A program made the translations under genes and the position numbers. Below the pieces are notes generated by a model. That model had not been told where the DNA came from, did not search any database, and saw only the letters and a program-made list of their open reading frames with translations. DNA of 64,000 nt from Catenulispora acidiphila DSM 44928 (GTDB lineage Bacteria > Actinomycetota > Actinomycetes > Streptomycetales > Catenulisporaceae), in the NCBI RefSeq assembly GCF_000024025.1, contig NC_013131.1, positions 2,728,001-2,792,000 on the forward strand, read 5' to 3'. Position 1 is the first letter of the stretch, and each line of letters starts with the position of its first letter. Shown one piece after another: positions 7,850 through 16,990 of this stretch.

Positions 7850-9193
7850 ATGCGCAAGCGCATCACCGCGGCCGCCGGCCTGGCCGCCCTCGCCTTGACC
7901 GCCACGGCCTGTGCCGGCGGCGGGACCTCCACGCCGAAGTCCGACGGCGGCTCCTCCGCCAAGAGCACCGGCTCCGGCACCGAGCTCGCGGTGCCCGCCG
8001 GCCCGGTCACCATCACCTTCGAGGAGGCGATGACGATCGGCACGCTGAAGCCGGCGATGGACAAGCTGGTCTCGGACTTCCAGGCCAAGTACCCGAACAT
8101 CACGGTCAAGCTCCAGGGCGAGCCGGACTACGCCACGATGTACACCAAGGAGAAGGCCGAGGTGCAGGCCGGGAACGCCCCGACCATCGGCCAGGCCTAC
8201 GAGAGCTGGGCCTCCTACTTCCAGTCCTCCGGCGTGCTGGCGCCGATCAGCGACCTGGCCGGGACCGACACCCCGCCGGCGATGTCCACGTTCTACAAGG
8301 GCATCCAGGCCGACATGAAGCTGCCGGACGGCAAGACCTGGATGTGGCCGTTCAACAAGAGCGTGCTGATCCTGTTCTACAACGCCGACCTGATGGCCAA
8401 GGACGGTCAGAGCGAGCCCAAGACCTGGGACGACTACGCCAGCGTCATGAAGGCGGTCTCCAAGGACGGCGTCACCGGCTCCACGGTCGACCCGGGCTCG
8501 GCCAAGGCCGCGCAGTACGGCACGCAGTGGTTCGAGATCCTGGCCAAGGCCAACGGCGCGACCCTGTACGACGCCGACGGCACCCCGCACCTGAACGACC
8601 CCGGCGTGGTCAAGGCCCTGCAGTACATGAAGGACCTCAAGGACGCCAACGCGCTGGCGACCGGGACCAACTACCCCGGCGAGACCGCGCTGGGCGCCCA
8701 GAAGGGCATGTTCGACATCTCCTCGGCGGCCGGCTACGGCTTCGAGAACAAGACCGTCGGCGGCAAGTTCAAGCTCGGCATCAGCGCGCTGCCCTCGGGC
8801 CCGGCCGGCGCCGTGAACCAGCTGACCGGGACCAACATAGTGGTCTTCAAATCCGCCAGCGCCGACCAGAAGGCGGCGGCCTGGGCGTTCCTGAAGTTCA
8901 TCACCAGCCCCGCCGAGCAGGCGCAGTGGGCGGCGACCTCCGGCTACCTGCCGGTGACCAGCCAGGCCCTCTCCGACCCGGTGCTGCAGGCCTTCGTGGC
9001 CAAGAACCCGTATGAGACCGCCGCGGTCTCCGAGCTCGACACCGCCTTCACCCTGCCCGGCTTCTCCTGGATCTTCCAGTGCCAGGGCTATGAGGCCACC
9101 GCGATCCAGGAGGCGCTGGAGAACGGCAAGCAGCCCTCTGACGCGCTGAACACCGCGCAGTCCGCCTGCGCCGCCGCGAAGGCACAGGGGTGA
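7850..9193 (+). CDS. Extracellular solute-binding lipoprotein, sugar type (family 1)
   Basis: A 447-residue protein with a lipoprotein signal peptide: basic MRKR, a hydrophobic core and the lipobox LTATAC (lipidated Cys about residue 21), followed by a Gly/Ser linker. The mature domain has the family-1 fold pattern (PVTITFEEAMTIGTLKP; NKSVLILFYNADLM; KTWDDYASVMKAV; AAWAFLKFITSPAEQAQWA). UgpB-like and maltose-type proteins share this pattern. The presence of phosphatase and beta-CASP genes downstream makes a phosphorylated or phosphodiester ligand worth considering, but this is inference. GGAG is present upstream of the ATG. Confidence 0.9.
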   Translation: MRKRITAAAGLAALALTATACAGGGTSTPKSDGGSSAKSTGSGTELAVPAGPVTITFEEAMTIGTLKPAMDKLVSDFQAKYPNITVKLQGEPDYATMYTKEKAEVQAGNAPTIGQAYESWASYFQSSGVLAPISDLAGTDTPPAMSTFYKGIQADMKLPDGKTWMWPFNKSVLILFYNADLMAKDGQSEPKTWDDYASVMKAVSKDGVTGSTVDPGSAKAAQYGTQWFEILAKANGATLYDADGTPHLNDPGVVKALQYMKDLKDANALATGTNYPGETALGAQKGMFDISSAAGYGFENKTVGGKFKLGISALPSGPAGAVNQLTGTNIVVFKSASADQKAAAWAFLKFITSPAEQAQWAATSGYLPVTSQALSDPVLQAFVAKNPYETAAVSELDTAFTLPGFSWIFQCQGYEATAIQEALENGKQPSDALNTAQSACAAAKAQG

Positions 9194-10062
9194 GCAAGCC
9201 CTCTGCCTCCCGGGGCATGGCGGGATCCAAGCGCGCCGGGCGATGGGCCCGGCGCGCGGTCGCCGTCGCCATCGGCCTGGCCTTCGTCTTCCCGTTCTAC
9301 TGGACGGTGGTCATCTCGCTCGGGCATCCCGGCGAGTTCAGCGACTTCCCTCCGGTGCTGGTGCCGCACTGGGACTGGTCCAACTGGTCGCGCGCCTGGC
9401 ACGCGGCGCCGTGGGCGCGGCTGTTCGCGAACACGATCCTGATCGCATCGTGCACGGTGGCGCTGTGTCTGGTCACCTCGCTGCTTGCCGGGTTCGCCTT
9501 CGGGGTGTTGCGCTTCCCGGGCCGCAAGGTGCTGACGCTGGTCGTGCTGTCCGTGCTGATGATGCCCGGCACGGTCCTGATCATTCCGGACTACGTGCTG
9601 GCCAACGACCTGCACCTGCTGAACACCTACTGGATCCAGATCATCCCGTGGGGCGCCAGCGTGTTCGGGATCTTCCTGGTGCGCCAGTTCTTCCTGACCA
9701 TGCCCTCGGAGATCCTGGACGCCGCGGCGCTGGACGGCGCCTCGCGGCTGCGCTTCCTGCGCTCGATCGGCGTGCCGATGGTGCGCCCGGCGCTGGTCAT
9801 CGTGGCCATCAACGTGTTCATGGGGTCCTGGAACTCCTTCCTGTGGCCGGTGATCATGACCAGCTCCAACATGGAGTCCTCGAGCACGGTGCAGCCGGTC
9901 GAGGTCGGGCTGTCCACCTTCGCCAACGCCGAGGGCACCGACTTCCCGGGCCTGGCCGCCGCGGTCACGTTCACCACGCTGCCGGTCATGGTGTTCTTCC
10001 TGCTCCTGCAGCGGCAGTTCATCCGGGGCGCGCTCTCGGCGGCCGGAGGCGTCCGTGGCTGA
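9190..10062 (+). CDS. Sugar ABC transporter permease (MalG/UgpE-like)
   Basis: A 290-residue CUT1 permease starting at a GTG that overlaps the preceding stop codon (GTGA), so translation is coupled. Six hydrophobic segments are visible and the EAA loop reads EILDAAALDGASRLRFLRSI (about 176-195) followed by GVPMVRPAL. It partners with the permease at 6830. The gene order permease, binding protein, permease is less usual than binding protein first. Confidence 0.9.
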   Translation: MSKPSASRGMAGSKRAGRWARRAVAVAIGLAFVFPFYWTVVISLGHPGEFSDFPPVLVPHWDWSNWSRAWHAAPWARLFANTILIASCTVALCLVTSLLAGFAFGVLRFPGRKVLTLVVLSVLMMPGTVLIIPDYVLANDLHLLNTYWIQIIPWGASVFGIFLVRQFFLTMPSEILDAAALDGASRLRFLRSIGVPMVRPALVIVAINVFMGSWNSFLWPVIMTSSNMESSSTVQPVEVGLSTFANAEGTDFPGLAAAVTFTTLPVMVFFLLLQRQFIRGALSAAGGVRG

Positions 10063-10810
10063 GCTGACCGCGCCGGAGCCGACCGCGCCGGACCGCCGGC
10101 CGATCCTGGTCGTGGATTTCGACGGCACCGTCTACCGCGACGACAGCCCGGTCCGCTTCTACGCCGAACACGCCGCCGGCAGCCTGCCCGCCGAGTGGCG
10201 CGGGCGCTTCCTGGACCTGTTCGAGGCCTACCTGGAGCGCGGGATTGCCGCAGCGGACCGGGTCGCCGACGAGGCCGCGGCCGCCGTGCTGCGCGGCTCG
10301 GTCGACGCCTGGGGCGCCGCGGCCGGACTCGCGGCGTTGTCCGGCGTCGCCCCGGCCGCCACCGAGGAGGCGTTCCTGGCCAGCCGGCAGTACATGCTGA
10401 CGGCCGCCTGCCAGGTCACGGCGGTCCCGGCGCTGGTCGAGGCGATCGAGAAGCTGCGCGGCAAAGTCCGGGTGGTCCTGGCGACCAACAGCCCGGCCGG
10501 GGGACTGGCGCCGCTTCTGGAGCGGCTCGGCATCGGCGCGCTGTTCGCCGAGGTCGTCTCCGGCGCCAACAAGCCCGAGGGACTGCGGCGCTGGATCGCC
10601 GCGGAGCTGGCCGGCCGGGAGCCCGGCGAGCTCTTCTCGCTGGGCGACCACTACGTCAACGAGATCGAGCCGGCGATGGCGGTCGGCGCGCGCGCCGGCT
10701 ACATCGACCGGTTCGGCCGCGCCGACGGTCCCGCGACGGTGACCGCCGCGGTGGTCGAGGACATCCTGCCCGGCGTCTTCGCCTGGGCTCGCGCGCTCAT
10801 AACCCAATAA
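10055..10810 (+). CDS. HAD-superfamily hydrolase in the ABC transporter operon
   Basis: A 251-residue protein with HAD motif I at D21-F-D23-G-T25 (D21 nucleophile), motif II LATNSPAG near residue 148, and motif III/IV around KPEGLRRWI and SLGDHYVNEIEPA. It overlaps the upstream permease by 8 nt, so it is part of the same transcript. It probably dephosphorylates an imported or processed phosphate ester. The nearest visible resemblance is to HAD phosphatases of the IB/ phosphoserine phosphatase-like type, judged only from motif spacing. Confidence 0.82.
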   Translation: MAELTAPEPTAPDRRPILVVDFDGTVYRDDSPVRFYAEHAAGSLPAEWRGRFLDLFEAYLERGIAAADRVADEAAAAVLRGSVDAWGAAAGLAALSGVAPAATEEAFLASRQYMLTAACQVTAVPALVEAIEKLRGKVRVVLATNSPAGGLAPLLERLGIGALFAEVVSGANKPEGLRRWIAAELAGREPGELFSLGDHYVNEIEPAMAVGARAGYIDRFGRADGPATVTAAVVEDILPGVFAWARALITQ

Positions 10811-10833
10811 ATAGGAAGAGAACACGTATCTCC

Positions 10834-12126
10834 ATGGCAGCAACCGTCGAGTTCTGGGGCGGGGTCGGCGTGATCGGCTCCAGCAAGGTCCTGATCACCG
10901 AGGGCGACCACCGCGTCCTGCTCGATTTCGGGCTCGACATCCCCCGCGGCACCGACCTGTTCCGCCCGCCGGTCGTGCCCCGGCCGCACCGCTACCTCGC
11001 CGACCGGCTGCGGGTCGGCGCGGCGCCGCGGCTGCCCGGGGTCTACGACCCGGCGATGCTCGAGCCGGGGGACCCCTTGGCGCAGGACGGCCCGGCCACG
11101 GCGGTGTTCGTCAGCCACGCGCACATCGACCACTGCGGGCTCGTCGGAGCCCTGCGGCCCGGTATCGAGGTCCACGCCGCCCCGGAGACCGTCGCGGTGA
11201 TGCGGGCGCTGACCGCCGCCGGGGACGGCCTGCCCGGCGGCGACCCGGACTGGCGCCCGCTGGCCGAGGAGGAGTCGGCGTGCTTCGGCCCGCTGACCGT
11301 CGAGCGCGTCACGGTCGACCACGACGTGCCCGGTGCCAGCGGCTACCTGGTGACCACCTCCGACGGCGTGCTGGCCTTCACCGGCGACATCCGGTTCCAC
11401 GGCCGCGCGCCGGAGCGCGCCTGGCGCCTGGCCGAGCGCGCAGCCGGTTGTGAGATGTTCGTCACAGAGGGCACGGCGCTGGGTCTGCCGGTGTTCCCCG
11501 GCCCGGTCCGCACCGAGCAGGACGTCGTCCGGGACTTCGCCGCGGCGTTGGAGGAGGCGCGCGGGGACCTGGTGCTGCTGGCGATGTACCCGCGTGACCT
11601 GGAGCGGGTCGCGGAGTTCATCGAGGTCGCCGGCGCCGCCGGACGGAAGATCGTCTGGGGCGAGGCGGTCGCGGTGTTCCTGCGGGAACTAGGCGTCCAG
11701 GACGTGCTCGCCTTCTCCGAGGTCGGGCTGCAGGCGCTCAAGGACGACCCGGGAGGCTTCGTCTACCAGCCGGATCTGCGCGACCTGCGCGGCATCCCGG
11801 ACCTGGCGGACCTGCCGGTCGGAGAGCGGACGGTGTGGCTGCACGCCAACGGCGAGCCGCTGGGACCGTTCGAGTCGCGCTGGCCGCTGTTCACGGAGTG
11901 GCTGGACGTCCTGGGCATCCCGCTGCGCCGGATCGGCTCGTTCGGCCACGCCACCGCCGATGACCTGCACACACTGGTGCACCGCGTCGCGCCGCGGACC
12001 GTGGTGCCGATCCACACCGACGCCCCGGAGCGGCTGCACCCGGTGGCCGGTCCGGTCCGGCTGCTGCCGGTCCTCGCTCAGTCCTACGACCTAGGTGGTC
12101 ACCCGATCGAGCGAACGCCAAAATGA
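10834..12126 (+). CDS. Beta-CASP metallo-beta-lactamase family hydrolase (RNase J-like)
   Basis: A 430-residue protein with the metallo-beta-lactamase motif HAHIDHCGL (about residues 95-103), an N-terminal GGVGVIGSSKVLI strand, a TGDIRFHG segment, and the beta-CASP closing motifs GHATADDLHTLV and the C-terminal VVPIHTDAPERL. This pattern is closest to RNase J/CPSF73-type enzymes, which are zinc-dependent RNA exo/endonucleases, although it lacks an obvious C-terminal RNase J domain. AGGAAGAG lies about 14 nt before the ATG. As the last gene of a sugar-type ABC operon its substrate is uncertain: RNA, or another phosphodiester. Confidence 0.85.
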   Translation: MAATVEFWGGVGVIGSSKVLITEGDHRVLLDFGLDIPRGTDLFRPPVVPRPHRYLADRLRVGAAPRLPGVYDPAMLEPGDPLAQDGPATAVFVSHAHIDHCGLVGALRPGIEVHAAPETVAVMRALTAAGDGLPGGDPDWRPLAEEESACFGPLTVERVTVDHDVPGASGYLVTTSDGVLAFTGDIRFHGRAPERAWRLAERAAGCEMFVTEGTALGLPVFPGPVRTEQDVVRDFAAALEEARGDLVLLAMYPRDLERVAEFIEVAGAAGRKIVWGEAVAVFLRELGVQDVLAFSEVGLQALKDDPGGFVYQPDLRDLRGIPDLADLPVGERTVWLHANGEPLGPFESRWPLFTEWLDVLGIPLRRIGSFGHATADDLHTLVHRVAPRTVVPIHTDAPERLHPVAGPVRLLPVLAQSYDLGGHPIERTPK

Positions 12127-12335
12127 CTGGCAACCTAGATGCCGCATGAAGCGTCTGGGTTATCGGTTGGGGTAAGCAAACGGGGTTGGAGCGCGGGGTG
12201 CGCCATCGGATGGAGGCGCACTCGCGGGTCGGGCACGAGGGGGCGTGACGGCGGCAGGAGCTGGTGCCGAGCTGGGGCGGAACTGGTCTGCCGCCGTCCA
12301 GCTCGTGCGCTGTGCCTTGTGCGCCGCGCGCCGTG

Positions 12336-12638
12336 CTAAGCGTCCTCGGCGTTCGGACCCGCGACCAGCACCTTGTCGCCGGCGCGCCGGACGTGGATGC
12401 ACTCCCCGGGGCACTCCTTGGCCGAGTCGATCACGGCCAGCACCAGATCCGAGGGCACGGGGACCCGGGCCTCGGCGCCGGTGAGCAACTCGGCGTCCGG
12501 GCCGTTCTTCACATAAGCGACACCATCGATGTCGAGTTCGAACACGTCCGGCGCATACTGCGCGCAGATGCCGTCCCCGGTGCACAGATCGTGATCGATC
12601 CATACCTCAAGCGCATCCGTGTCAGTGGTGACGGTCAT
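12336..12638 (-). CDS. Ferredoxin (3Fe-4S/4Fe-4S monocluster type)
   Basis: A 100-residue ferredoxin. C19-TGDGI-C25 provides the first ligands and ECPGEC the last, as in the small ferredoxins that often donate electrons to cytochrome P450s in actinomycetes. A ferredoxin is commonly found immediately upstream of arc in the proteasome region; its partner is unknown. ATG 12638 is preferred to ATG 12644 because TAGCGT lies exactly 7 nt upstream and no ribosome binding site is visible. The region 12127-12335 downstream holds no gene that I can support. Confidence 0.88.
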   Translation of the reverse strand: MTVTTDTDALEVWIDHDLCTGDGICAQYAPDVFELDIDGVAYVKNGPDAELLTGAEARVPVPSDLVLAVIDSAKECPGECIHVRRAGDKVLVAGPNAEDA

Positions 12639-12645
12639 AATCATG

Positions 12646-12651
12646 ACGCTA
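12646..12651 (-). promoter_or_regulatory. -10 element (TAGCGT) of the ferredoxin gene
   Basis: On the minus strand TAGCGT is followed by 7 nt and the ATG at 12638; leaderless configuration. Confidence 0.5.
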
Positions 12652-12890
12652 CCAAGGAGCCGGGGAGAACCATCCGGCGCCCTCGCTCGTTGATCCAATC
12701 GTCCTCGACAAAGCAAGACCAGTCGGCAAGGATCGGGATCACAACTCCGGGCCGGCCACATAACCAGCCGAGTGAGGGGGAATCGTGATGACGACAGACC
12801 TTGTTGTTCCAACGACGAGCACCCGAGTTCCGGACCCGCGGGGGATGCCGCTCCCGGTCTCGGTGGCAACTGCACAACATTCAGCGGTTT

Positions 12891-12934
12891 CAAGAACGCT
12901 TCCGCTAGGCAGGACAGCAGCAAGGAAGTTCTTG
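12891..12934 (+). promoter_or_regulatory. Leader hairpin upstream of arc
   Basis: CAAGAACGCTTCC at 12891-12903 pairs with GGAAGTTCTTG at 12924-12934 (11 pairs with a 2-nt bulge), ending 32 nt before the arc start. The gene-free stretch 12652-12966 otherwise shows no ORF I can support; it must hold the arc promoter. Confidence 0.4.
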
Positions 12935-12966
12935 AGCATCGCAGCTTCCGGCGGGAGGTGAGGACC

Positions 12967-14751
12967 GTGCCAGCACACGACGACGACATCCGCGAGGGCG
13001 CCGGCCGCTCGGCGCGCGGGTCGGACGACCTCGCTGCCCAGGTCACGTACCTGGAGCAGGAGATCGCCGTCCTGCGGCGCCGACTTCGCGACGCCGCGGA
13101 CGCCCCACGGGGCGGACGGGCCGTGGAGGAGCGGATCAACGAGTTGCAGGCCACTGTGGCCGGGCTCACGAGCCAGAACGAACGGCTGGTGGCGACGCTT
13201 CGCGAAGCGCGCGACCAGATCGTGGCGTTGAAGGAGGAGATCGACCGGCTCGCCCAGCCGCCCAGCGGCTTCGGGGTGTTCCTGGAGGACGTCGGCGAGG
13301 GCAACGCCGACATCTTCACCGGCGGCCGCAAGATGCGGGTGTCGGTGAGCCCCTCCATCGAGGGCGGCACCCTGCGCCCCGGCCAGGAGGTCATGCTGAA
13401 CGAGGCGCTCAACGTGGTCGCCGCGTTCGGCTTCGAGAGCGTCGGGGAGATCGTCAGCCTCAAGGAGATCCTGGAGGACGGCAGCCGCGCCCTGGTCACC
13501 GGCCGGACCGACGAGGAGCACGTGGTGCGCCTGGCCGAGCCGCTGCTGGAGTCCGGCGTCAAGCTGCGCCCCGGCGACGCGCTGCTGATGGAGCCCCGCA
13601 GCGGCTACGTCTACGAGGTCATCCCCAAGTCCGAGGTCGAAGACCTCGTACTCGAGGAGGTGCCGGACATCTCCTACCTGGAGATCGGCGGGCTGGACGG
13701 CCAGATCGAACTGATCCGCGACGCCGTCGAGCTCCCGTATCTGCACCCTGACCTGTTCAAGGAGCACAAGCTCCGGCCGCCCAAGGGCGTCCTGCTCTAC
13801 GGCCCTCCCGGCTGCGGCAAGACCCTGATCGCCAAGGCGGTGGCCAACTCCCTGGCCAAGAAGGTCGCCGAGGTGACCGGCTCGGACAACGTCAAGAGCT
13901 ACTTCCTCAACATCAAGGGCCCTGAGCTGCTCAACAAGTACGTCGGCGAGACCGAGCGGCACATCCGCCTGGTCTTCCAGCGGGCTCGCGAGAAGGCCAG
14001 CGAGGGCGCCCCGGTCATCGTGTTCTTCGACGAGATGGACTCGCTGTTCCGCACCCGCGGCAGCGGTATCAGCTCCGACGTGGAGAACACGATCGTCCCG
14101 CAGCTGCTCTCGGAGATCGACGGCGTCGAGGGCCTGGAGAACGTCATCGTCATCGGCGCCTCCAACCGCGAGGACATGATCGACCCGGCGATCCTGCGCC
14201 CGGGCCGGCTGGACGTGAAGATCAAGATCGAGCGTCCGGACGCCGAGGCGGCCAAGGACATCTTCGGCAAGTACGTCACCACCGAGCTCCCGCTGCACGC
14301 CGACGACCTGGCCGAGCACAGCGGGGACCGGCAGGAGACGGTCACCGCGATGATCCAGGCCACGGTCGAGCGGATGTACAGCGAGATCGACGAGAACCGG
14401 TTCCTGGAGGTCACCTACGCCAACGGGGACAAGGAAGTCATGTACTTCCGCGACTTCAACTCCGGCGCGATGATCCAGAACATCGTGGACCGGGCCAAGA
14501 AGTCCGCGATCAAGGACTTCCTGGACCACAAGCAGAAGGGTCTGCGCGTCTCCCACCTGCTCGGCGCCTGTGTCGACGAGTTCAAGGAGAACGAGGACCT
14601 GCCGAACACCACCAACCCCGACGACTGGGCCCGCATCTCCGGCAAGAAGGGCGAGCGGATCGTGTTCATCCGCACGCTGGTCACCGGTAAGCGCGGAGGT
14701 GACACCGGCCGCTCGATCGACACGATCGCCAGCACCGGCCAGTACCTGTAG
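12967..14751 (+). CDS. arc: Proteasome-associated AAA+ ATPase ARC (Mpa)
   Basis: A 594-residue protein that recognises pupylated substrates, unfolds them and feeds them to the 20S core. The N-terminal coiled coil (about residues 20-80) is the Pup-binding region; tandem OB folds follow (about 90-235); then the AAA domain with Walker A GPPGCGKT (279-286) and Walker [10 protein letters not shown] (350-358, D355/E356). The C-terminus ends QYL, the conserved tail with a penultimate Tyr that docks in the alpha-ring pockets. The GTG start is supported by GGGAGGTGAGG just upstream and by the family length. A strong terminator follows the gene, so dop is transcribed separately. Confidence 0.97.
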   Translation: MPAHDDDIREGAGRSARGSDDLAAQVTYLEQEIAVLRRRLRDAADAPRGGRAVEERINELQATVAGLTSQNERLVATLREARDQIVALKEEIDRLAQPPSGFGVFLEDVGEGNADIFTGGRKMRVSVSPSIEGGTLRPGQEVMLNEALNVVAAFGFESVGEIVSLKEILEDGSRALVTGRTDEEHVVRLAEPLLESGVKLRPGDALLMEPRSGYVYEVIPKSEVEDLVLEEVPDISYLEIGGLDGQIELIRDAVELPYLHPDLFKEHKLRPPKGVLLYGPPGCGKTLIAKAVANSLAKKVAEVTGSDNVKSYFLNIKGPELLNKYVGETERHIRLVFQRAREKASEGAPVIVFFDEMDSLFRTRGSGISSDVENTIVPQLLSEIDGVEGLENVIVIGASNREDMIDPAILRPGRLDVKIKIERPDAEAAKDIFGKYVTTELPLHADDLAEHSGDRQETVTAMIQATVERMYSEIDENRFLEVTYANGDKEVMYFRDFNSGAMIQNIVDRAKKSAIKDFLDHKQKGLRVSHLLGACVDEFKENEDLPNTTNPDDWARISGKKGERIVFIRTLVTGKRGGDTGRSIDTIASTGQYL

Positions 14752-14766
14752 ACCCGGGCACCATCG

Positions 14767-14810
14767 CGCGCCGCCCGCGTGCTGTCACCCGACAGCGCGC
14801 GGGCGGCGCG
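14767..14810 (+). terminator. Terminator after arc
   Basis: A 19-bp GC-rich stem (one G-U pair) with a 6-nt loop starts 15 nt after the arc stop codon. It is followed by TGCTTTG rather than a strong U-tract. Confidence 0.7.
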
Positions 14811-14954
14811 TGCTTTGCGTGCTTTGTCAGGGCCGGGTGAGCTGGGCCGCAGCGACGATTCATTGATCACCGCACGGGTACACACACCGAGTGGCAACCC
14901 ATCACCCCAGTAAAAACCGTGCACAAGGCACTGCCACACGTCACCCCCGCGGAA

Positions 14955-14960
14955 TAAGGT
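14955..14960 (+). promoter_or_regulatory. -10 element (TAAGGT) of dop
   Basis: ATAAGGTGG with a 7-nt spacer from TAAGGT to the ATG at 14968. The same ATAAGGTGG string precedes pafA at the same distance. Confidence 0.55.
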
Positions 14961-14967
14961 GGCCGGT

Positions 14968-16479
14968 ATGAGCGTGTGGCGAATCATGGGCACCGAGACC
15001 GAGTACGGCATTTCTGTACCAGGGAACCCCGGCGCCAACGCGATGCTGATCTCGTCCCAGATCGTCAACTCCTACGCCGCGGCCATGCACCGGGCGCGGC
15101 GGGCGCGCTGGGACTTCGAAGAAGAGAACCCTCTGCGCGACGCCCGCGGCTTCGACCTGGCCCGCGACATCGCCGACGCCAGCCAGCTGACGGACGAGGA
15201 CGCGGGCCTGGCCAACGTGATCCTCACCAACGGCGCGCGGCTGTACGTCGACCACGCACACCCCGAGTACTCCTCCCCGGAGGTCACCAACCCGCGCGAC
15301 GCGGTGATCTGGGACAAGGCCGGGGAGTGGATCATGGCCGAGGCCTCGCGCCGGGCCGCCGAGATCCCGGGCACCGCGCCGATCAACCTGTACAAGAACA
15401 ACACCGACAACAAGGGCGCCTCCTACGGCTCGCACGAGAACTACCTCATGCAGCGCAGCACGCCCTTCGCCGACATCGTCCGCAACCTGACCCCGTTCTT
15501 CGTCTCCCGGCAGGTGGTCACCGGCGCCGGCCGGGTGGGCGTCGGCCAGGACGGCCGCGCGCACGGCTTCCAGATCTCCCAGCGCGCCGACTTCTTCGAG
15601 GTCGAGGTGGGCCTGGAGACCACCCTCAAGCGCCCGATCATCAACACCCGCGACGAGCCGCACGCCGACCCCGAGCGCTACCGCCGGCTGCACGTCATCA
15701 TCGGCGACGCGAACCTGGCCGAGATCTCCATCTATCTCAAGACCGGCACCACGGCGCTGGTCCTGGCGATGATCGAGGAGCGCTTCATGTCCACCGACCT
15801 GTCGGTGGACTCCCCGGTCCGCACCCTGCACCAGGTCAGCCACGACCCGACCCTGCGCCAGCTCGTGACGCTGCGCAGCGGCCGCAAGCTGACCGCGGTG
15901 CAGCTGCAGATGGAGTACTGCGAGCAGGCCCGCAAGTTCGTGGAGGACCGCTACGGCTCCGACGTGGACGACGTCACCAAGGACGTGCTGGAGCGCTGGG
16001 AGTCGGTGCTCACCCGGCTGGAGTCGGACCCGATGTCGCTGTCCCGGGAGCTGGACTGGGTCGCCAAGTACGAGATCCTTCAGGGCTACCGCAAGCGCGA
16101 CGGCCTGGAGTGGGACTCCTCGCGGCTGGAGCTGGTGGACCTGCAGTACTCCGACGTCCGCCCGGAGAAGGGCCTGTACCAGCGTCTGGCGGCCCGCGGG
16201 CGCTTCGAGCGCATCACCACCGACGAGCAGATCCGCGCGGCCGTGGACCACCCGCCGGAGGACACCCGGGCGTACTTCCGCGGGCGGTGCCTGGACAAGT
16301 ACGCCGACTCCGTGGCGGCCGCGTCCTGGGACTCGGTGATCTTCGACGTGCCCGGCCGGGAGTCGCTGCAGCGGGTCCCGACGCTGGAGCCGACGCGGGG
16401 AACCAAACAGCACGTCCAAGCGTTGATCGATCGGAGCCGCACCGCGGAGGATCTGGTACGGGCTTTGACCGAGGGCTGA
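14968..16479 (+). CDS. dop: Pup deamidase/depupylase
   Basis: A 503-residue member of the glutamine-synthetase-like carboxylate-amine ligase fold. Dop converts the C-terminal Gln of Pup to Glu and also removes Pup from proteins. The N-terminal MGTETEYG supplies the metal-binding Glu residues, and [13 protein letters not shown] contains the catalytic Asp at D95 (same number as in Mycobacterium tuberculosis Dop). Residues 40-80 form the Dop-specific insertion loop that PafA lacks. ATG 14968 is chosen over the in-frame GTG at 14959 because it fits the leaderless promoter and the family N-terminus. It lies upstream of pup but is separated from it by a terminator. Confidence 0.96.
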   Translation: MSVWRIMGTETEYGISVPGNPGANAMLISSQIVNSYAAAMHRARRARWDFEEENPLRDARGFDLARDIADASQLTDEDAGLANVILTNGARLYVDHAHPEYSSPEVTNPRDAVIWDKAGEWIMAEASRRAAEIPGTAPINLYKNNTDNKGASYGSHENYLMQRSTPFADIVRNLTPFFVSRQVVTGAGRVGVGQDGRAHGFQISQRADFFEVEVGLETTLKRPIINTRDEPHADPERYRRLHVIIGDANLAEISIYLKTGTTALVLAMIEERFMSTDLSVDSPVRTLHQVSHDPTLRQLVTLRSGRKLTAVQLQMEYCEQARKFVEDRYGSDVDDVTKDVLERWESVLTRLESDPMSLSRELDWVAKYEILQGYRKRDGLEWDSSRLELVDLQYSDVRPEKGLYQRLAARGRFERITTDEQIRAAVDHPPEDTRAYFRGRCLDKYADSVAAASWDSVIFDVPGRESLQRVPTLEPTRGTKQHVQALIDRSRTAEDLVRALTEG

Positions 16480-16498
16480 GACGAAACGTTCCATCATC

Positions 16499-16527
16499 CG
16501 GACCAGCGCCGCTTCGGCGCTGGTCCG
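16499..16527 (+). terminator. Terminator after dop
   Basis: CGGACCAGCGCCG and CGGCGCTGGTCCG form a perfect 13-bp stem around a 3-nt loop, 20 nt after the dop stop. No U-tract follows directly. Confidence 0.65.
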
Positions 16528-16632
16528 ACGAATTCCACAAACGTAATTATCCCGCCCGCCAGCCCACCACCGCCCGTTAGTGAGGTGCTACGCACCGCTC
16601 TTCTAATTGGCATCGCGATCACGCGTGGAATA

Positions 16633-16662
16633 CCCCCGTTCGGGGGAAGTTGAAGCTAGAGT
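16633..16662 (+). promoter_or_regulatory. pup-prcBA promoter with a palindrome over the -35
   Basis: TAGAGT at 16657-16662 is a good -10. The perfect palindrome CCCCCG-TT-CGGGGG at 16633-16646 covers where the -35 should be (16634-16639). It could be an operator. The leader to pup is about 37 nt. Confidence 0.5.
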
Positions 16663-16705
16663 GAGGAAGATCGGCAACCTTGCCGAGGAGTGGGAGAGGG
16701 CTGAG

Positions 16706-16915
16706 ATGGCAGCGGACGAACGCGGCGGCCAGCAGCATGCGAACCGCGACAAGGAAGAGGTCGAGGAAACCACCCCCGAGGCGAGCAGCGACCTGCAGGA
16801 ACGGCAGGAGAAGCTCTCCGAGGACGTGGACTCGATGCTGGACGAGATCGACGAGGTGCTGGAGGCCAACTCCGAGGACTTCGTGCGGGGCTTCGTCCAG
16901 AAGGGTGGCCAGTGA
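16706..16915 (+). CDS. pup: Prokaryotic ubiquitin-like protein Pup
   Basis: A 69-residue, acidic, largely disordered protein ending VQKGGQ. The C-terminal Gln is deamidated by Dop before PafA links it to lysines of target proteins. The central helix region (about 35-60; SEDVDSMLDEIDEVLE) binds the ARC coiled coil. The ATG at 16706 is chosen because GGGAGAGGG lies just upstream and the product has the usual Pup length; in-frame upstream ATGs would give an atypical 101-residue form. The next gene is prcB after 75 nt. Confidence 0.96.
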   Translation: MAADERGGQQHANRDKEEVEETTPEASSDLQERQEKLSEDVDSMLDEIDEVLEANSEDFVRGFVQKGGQ

Positions 16916-16929
16916 GGTTCGCGATCTAC

Positions 16930-16935
16930 TAGGGT
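16930..16935 (+). promoter_or_regulatory. Possible internal -10 (TAGGGT) before prcB
   Basis: TAGGGT lies in the 75-nt pup-prcB gap and could start a transcript with a leader of about 50 nt; weak evidence. Confidence 0.3.
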
Positions 16936-16990
16936 CGCAGCACGTCACGGACCGTTTTCGTACGAATCTTGATAGAAGGGGATTGCTGAA

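Noticed and set aside
12127-12335. Small coding gene between the beta-CASP gene and the ferredoxin gene
   Set aside because: The short open frames here have no ribosome binding site, no domain and noise-like composition.
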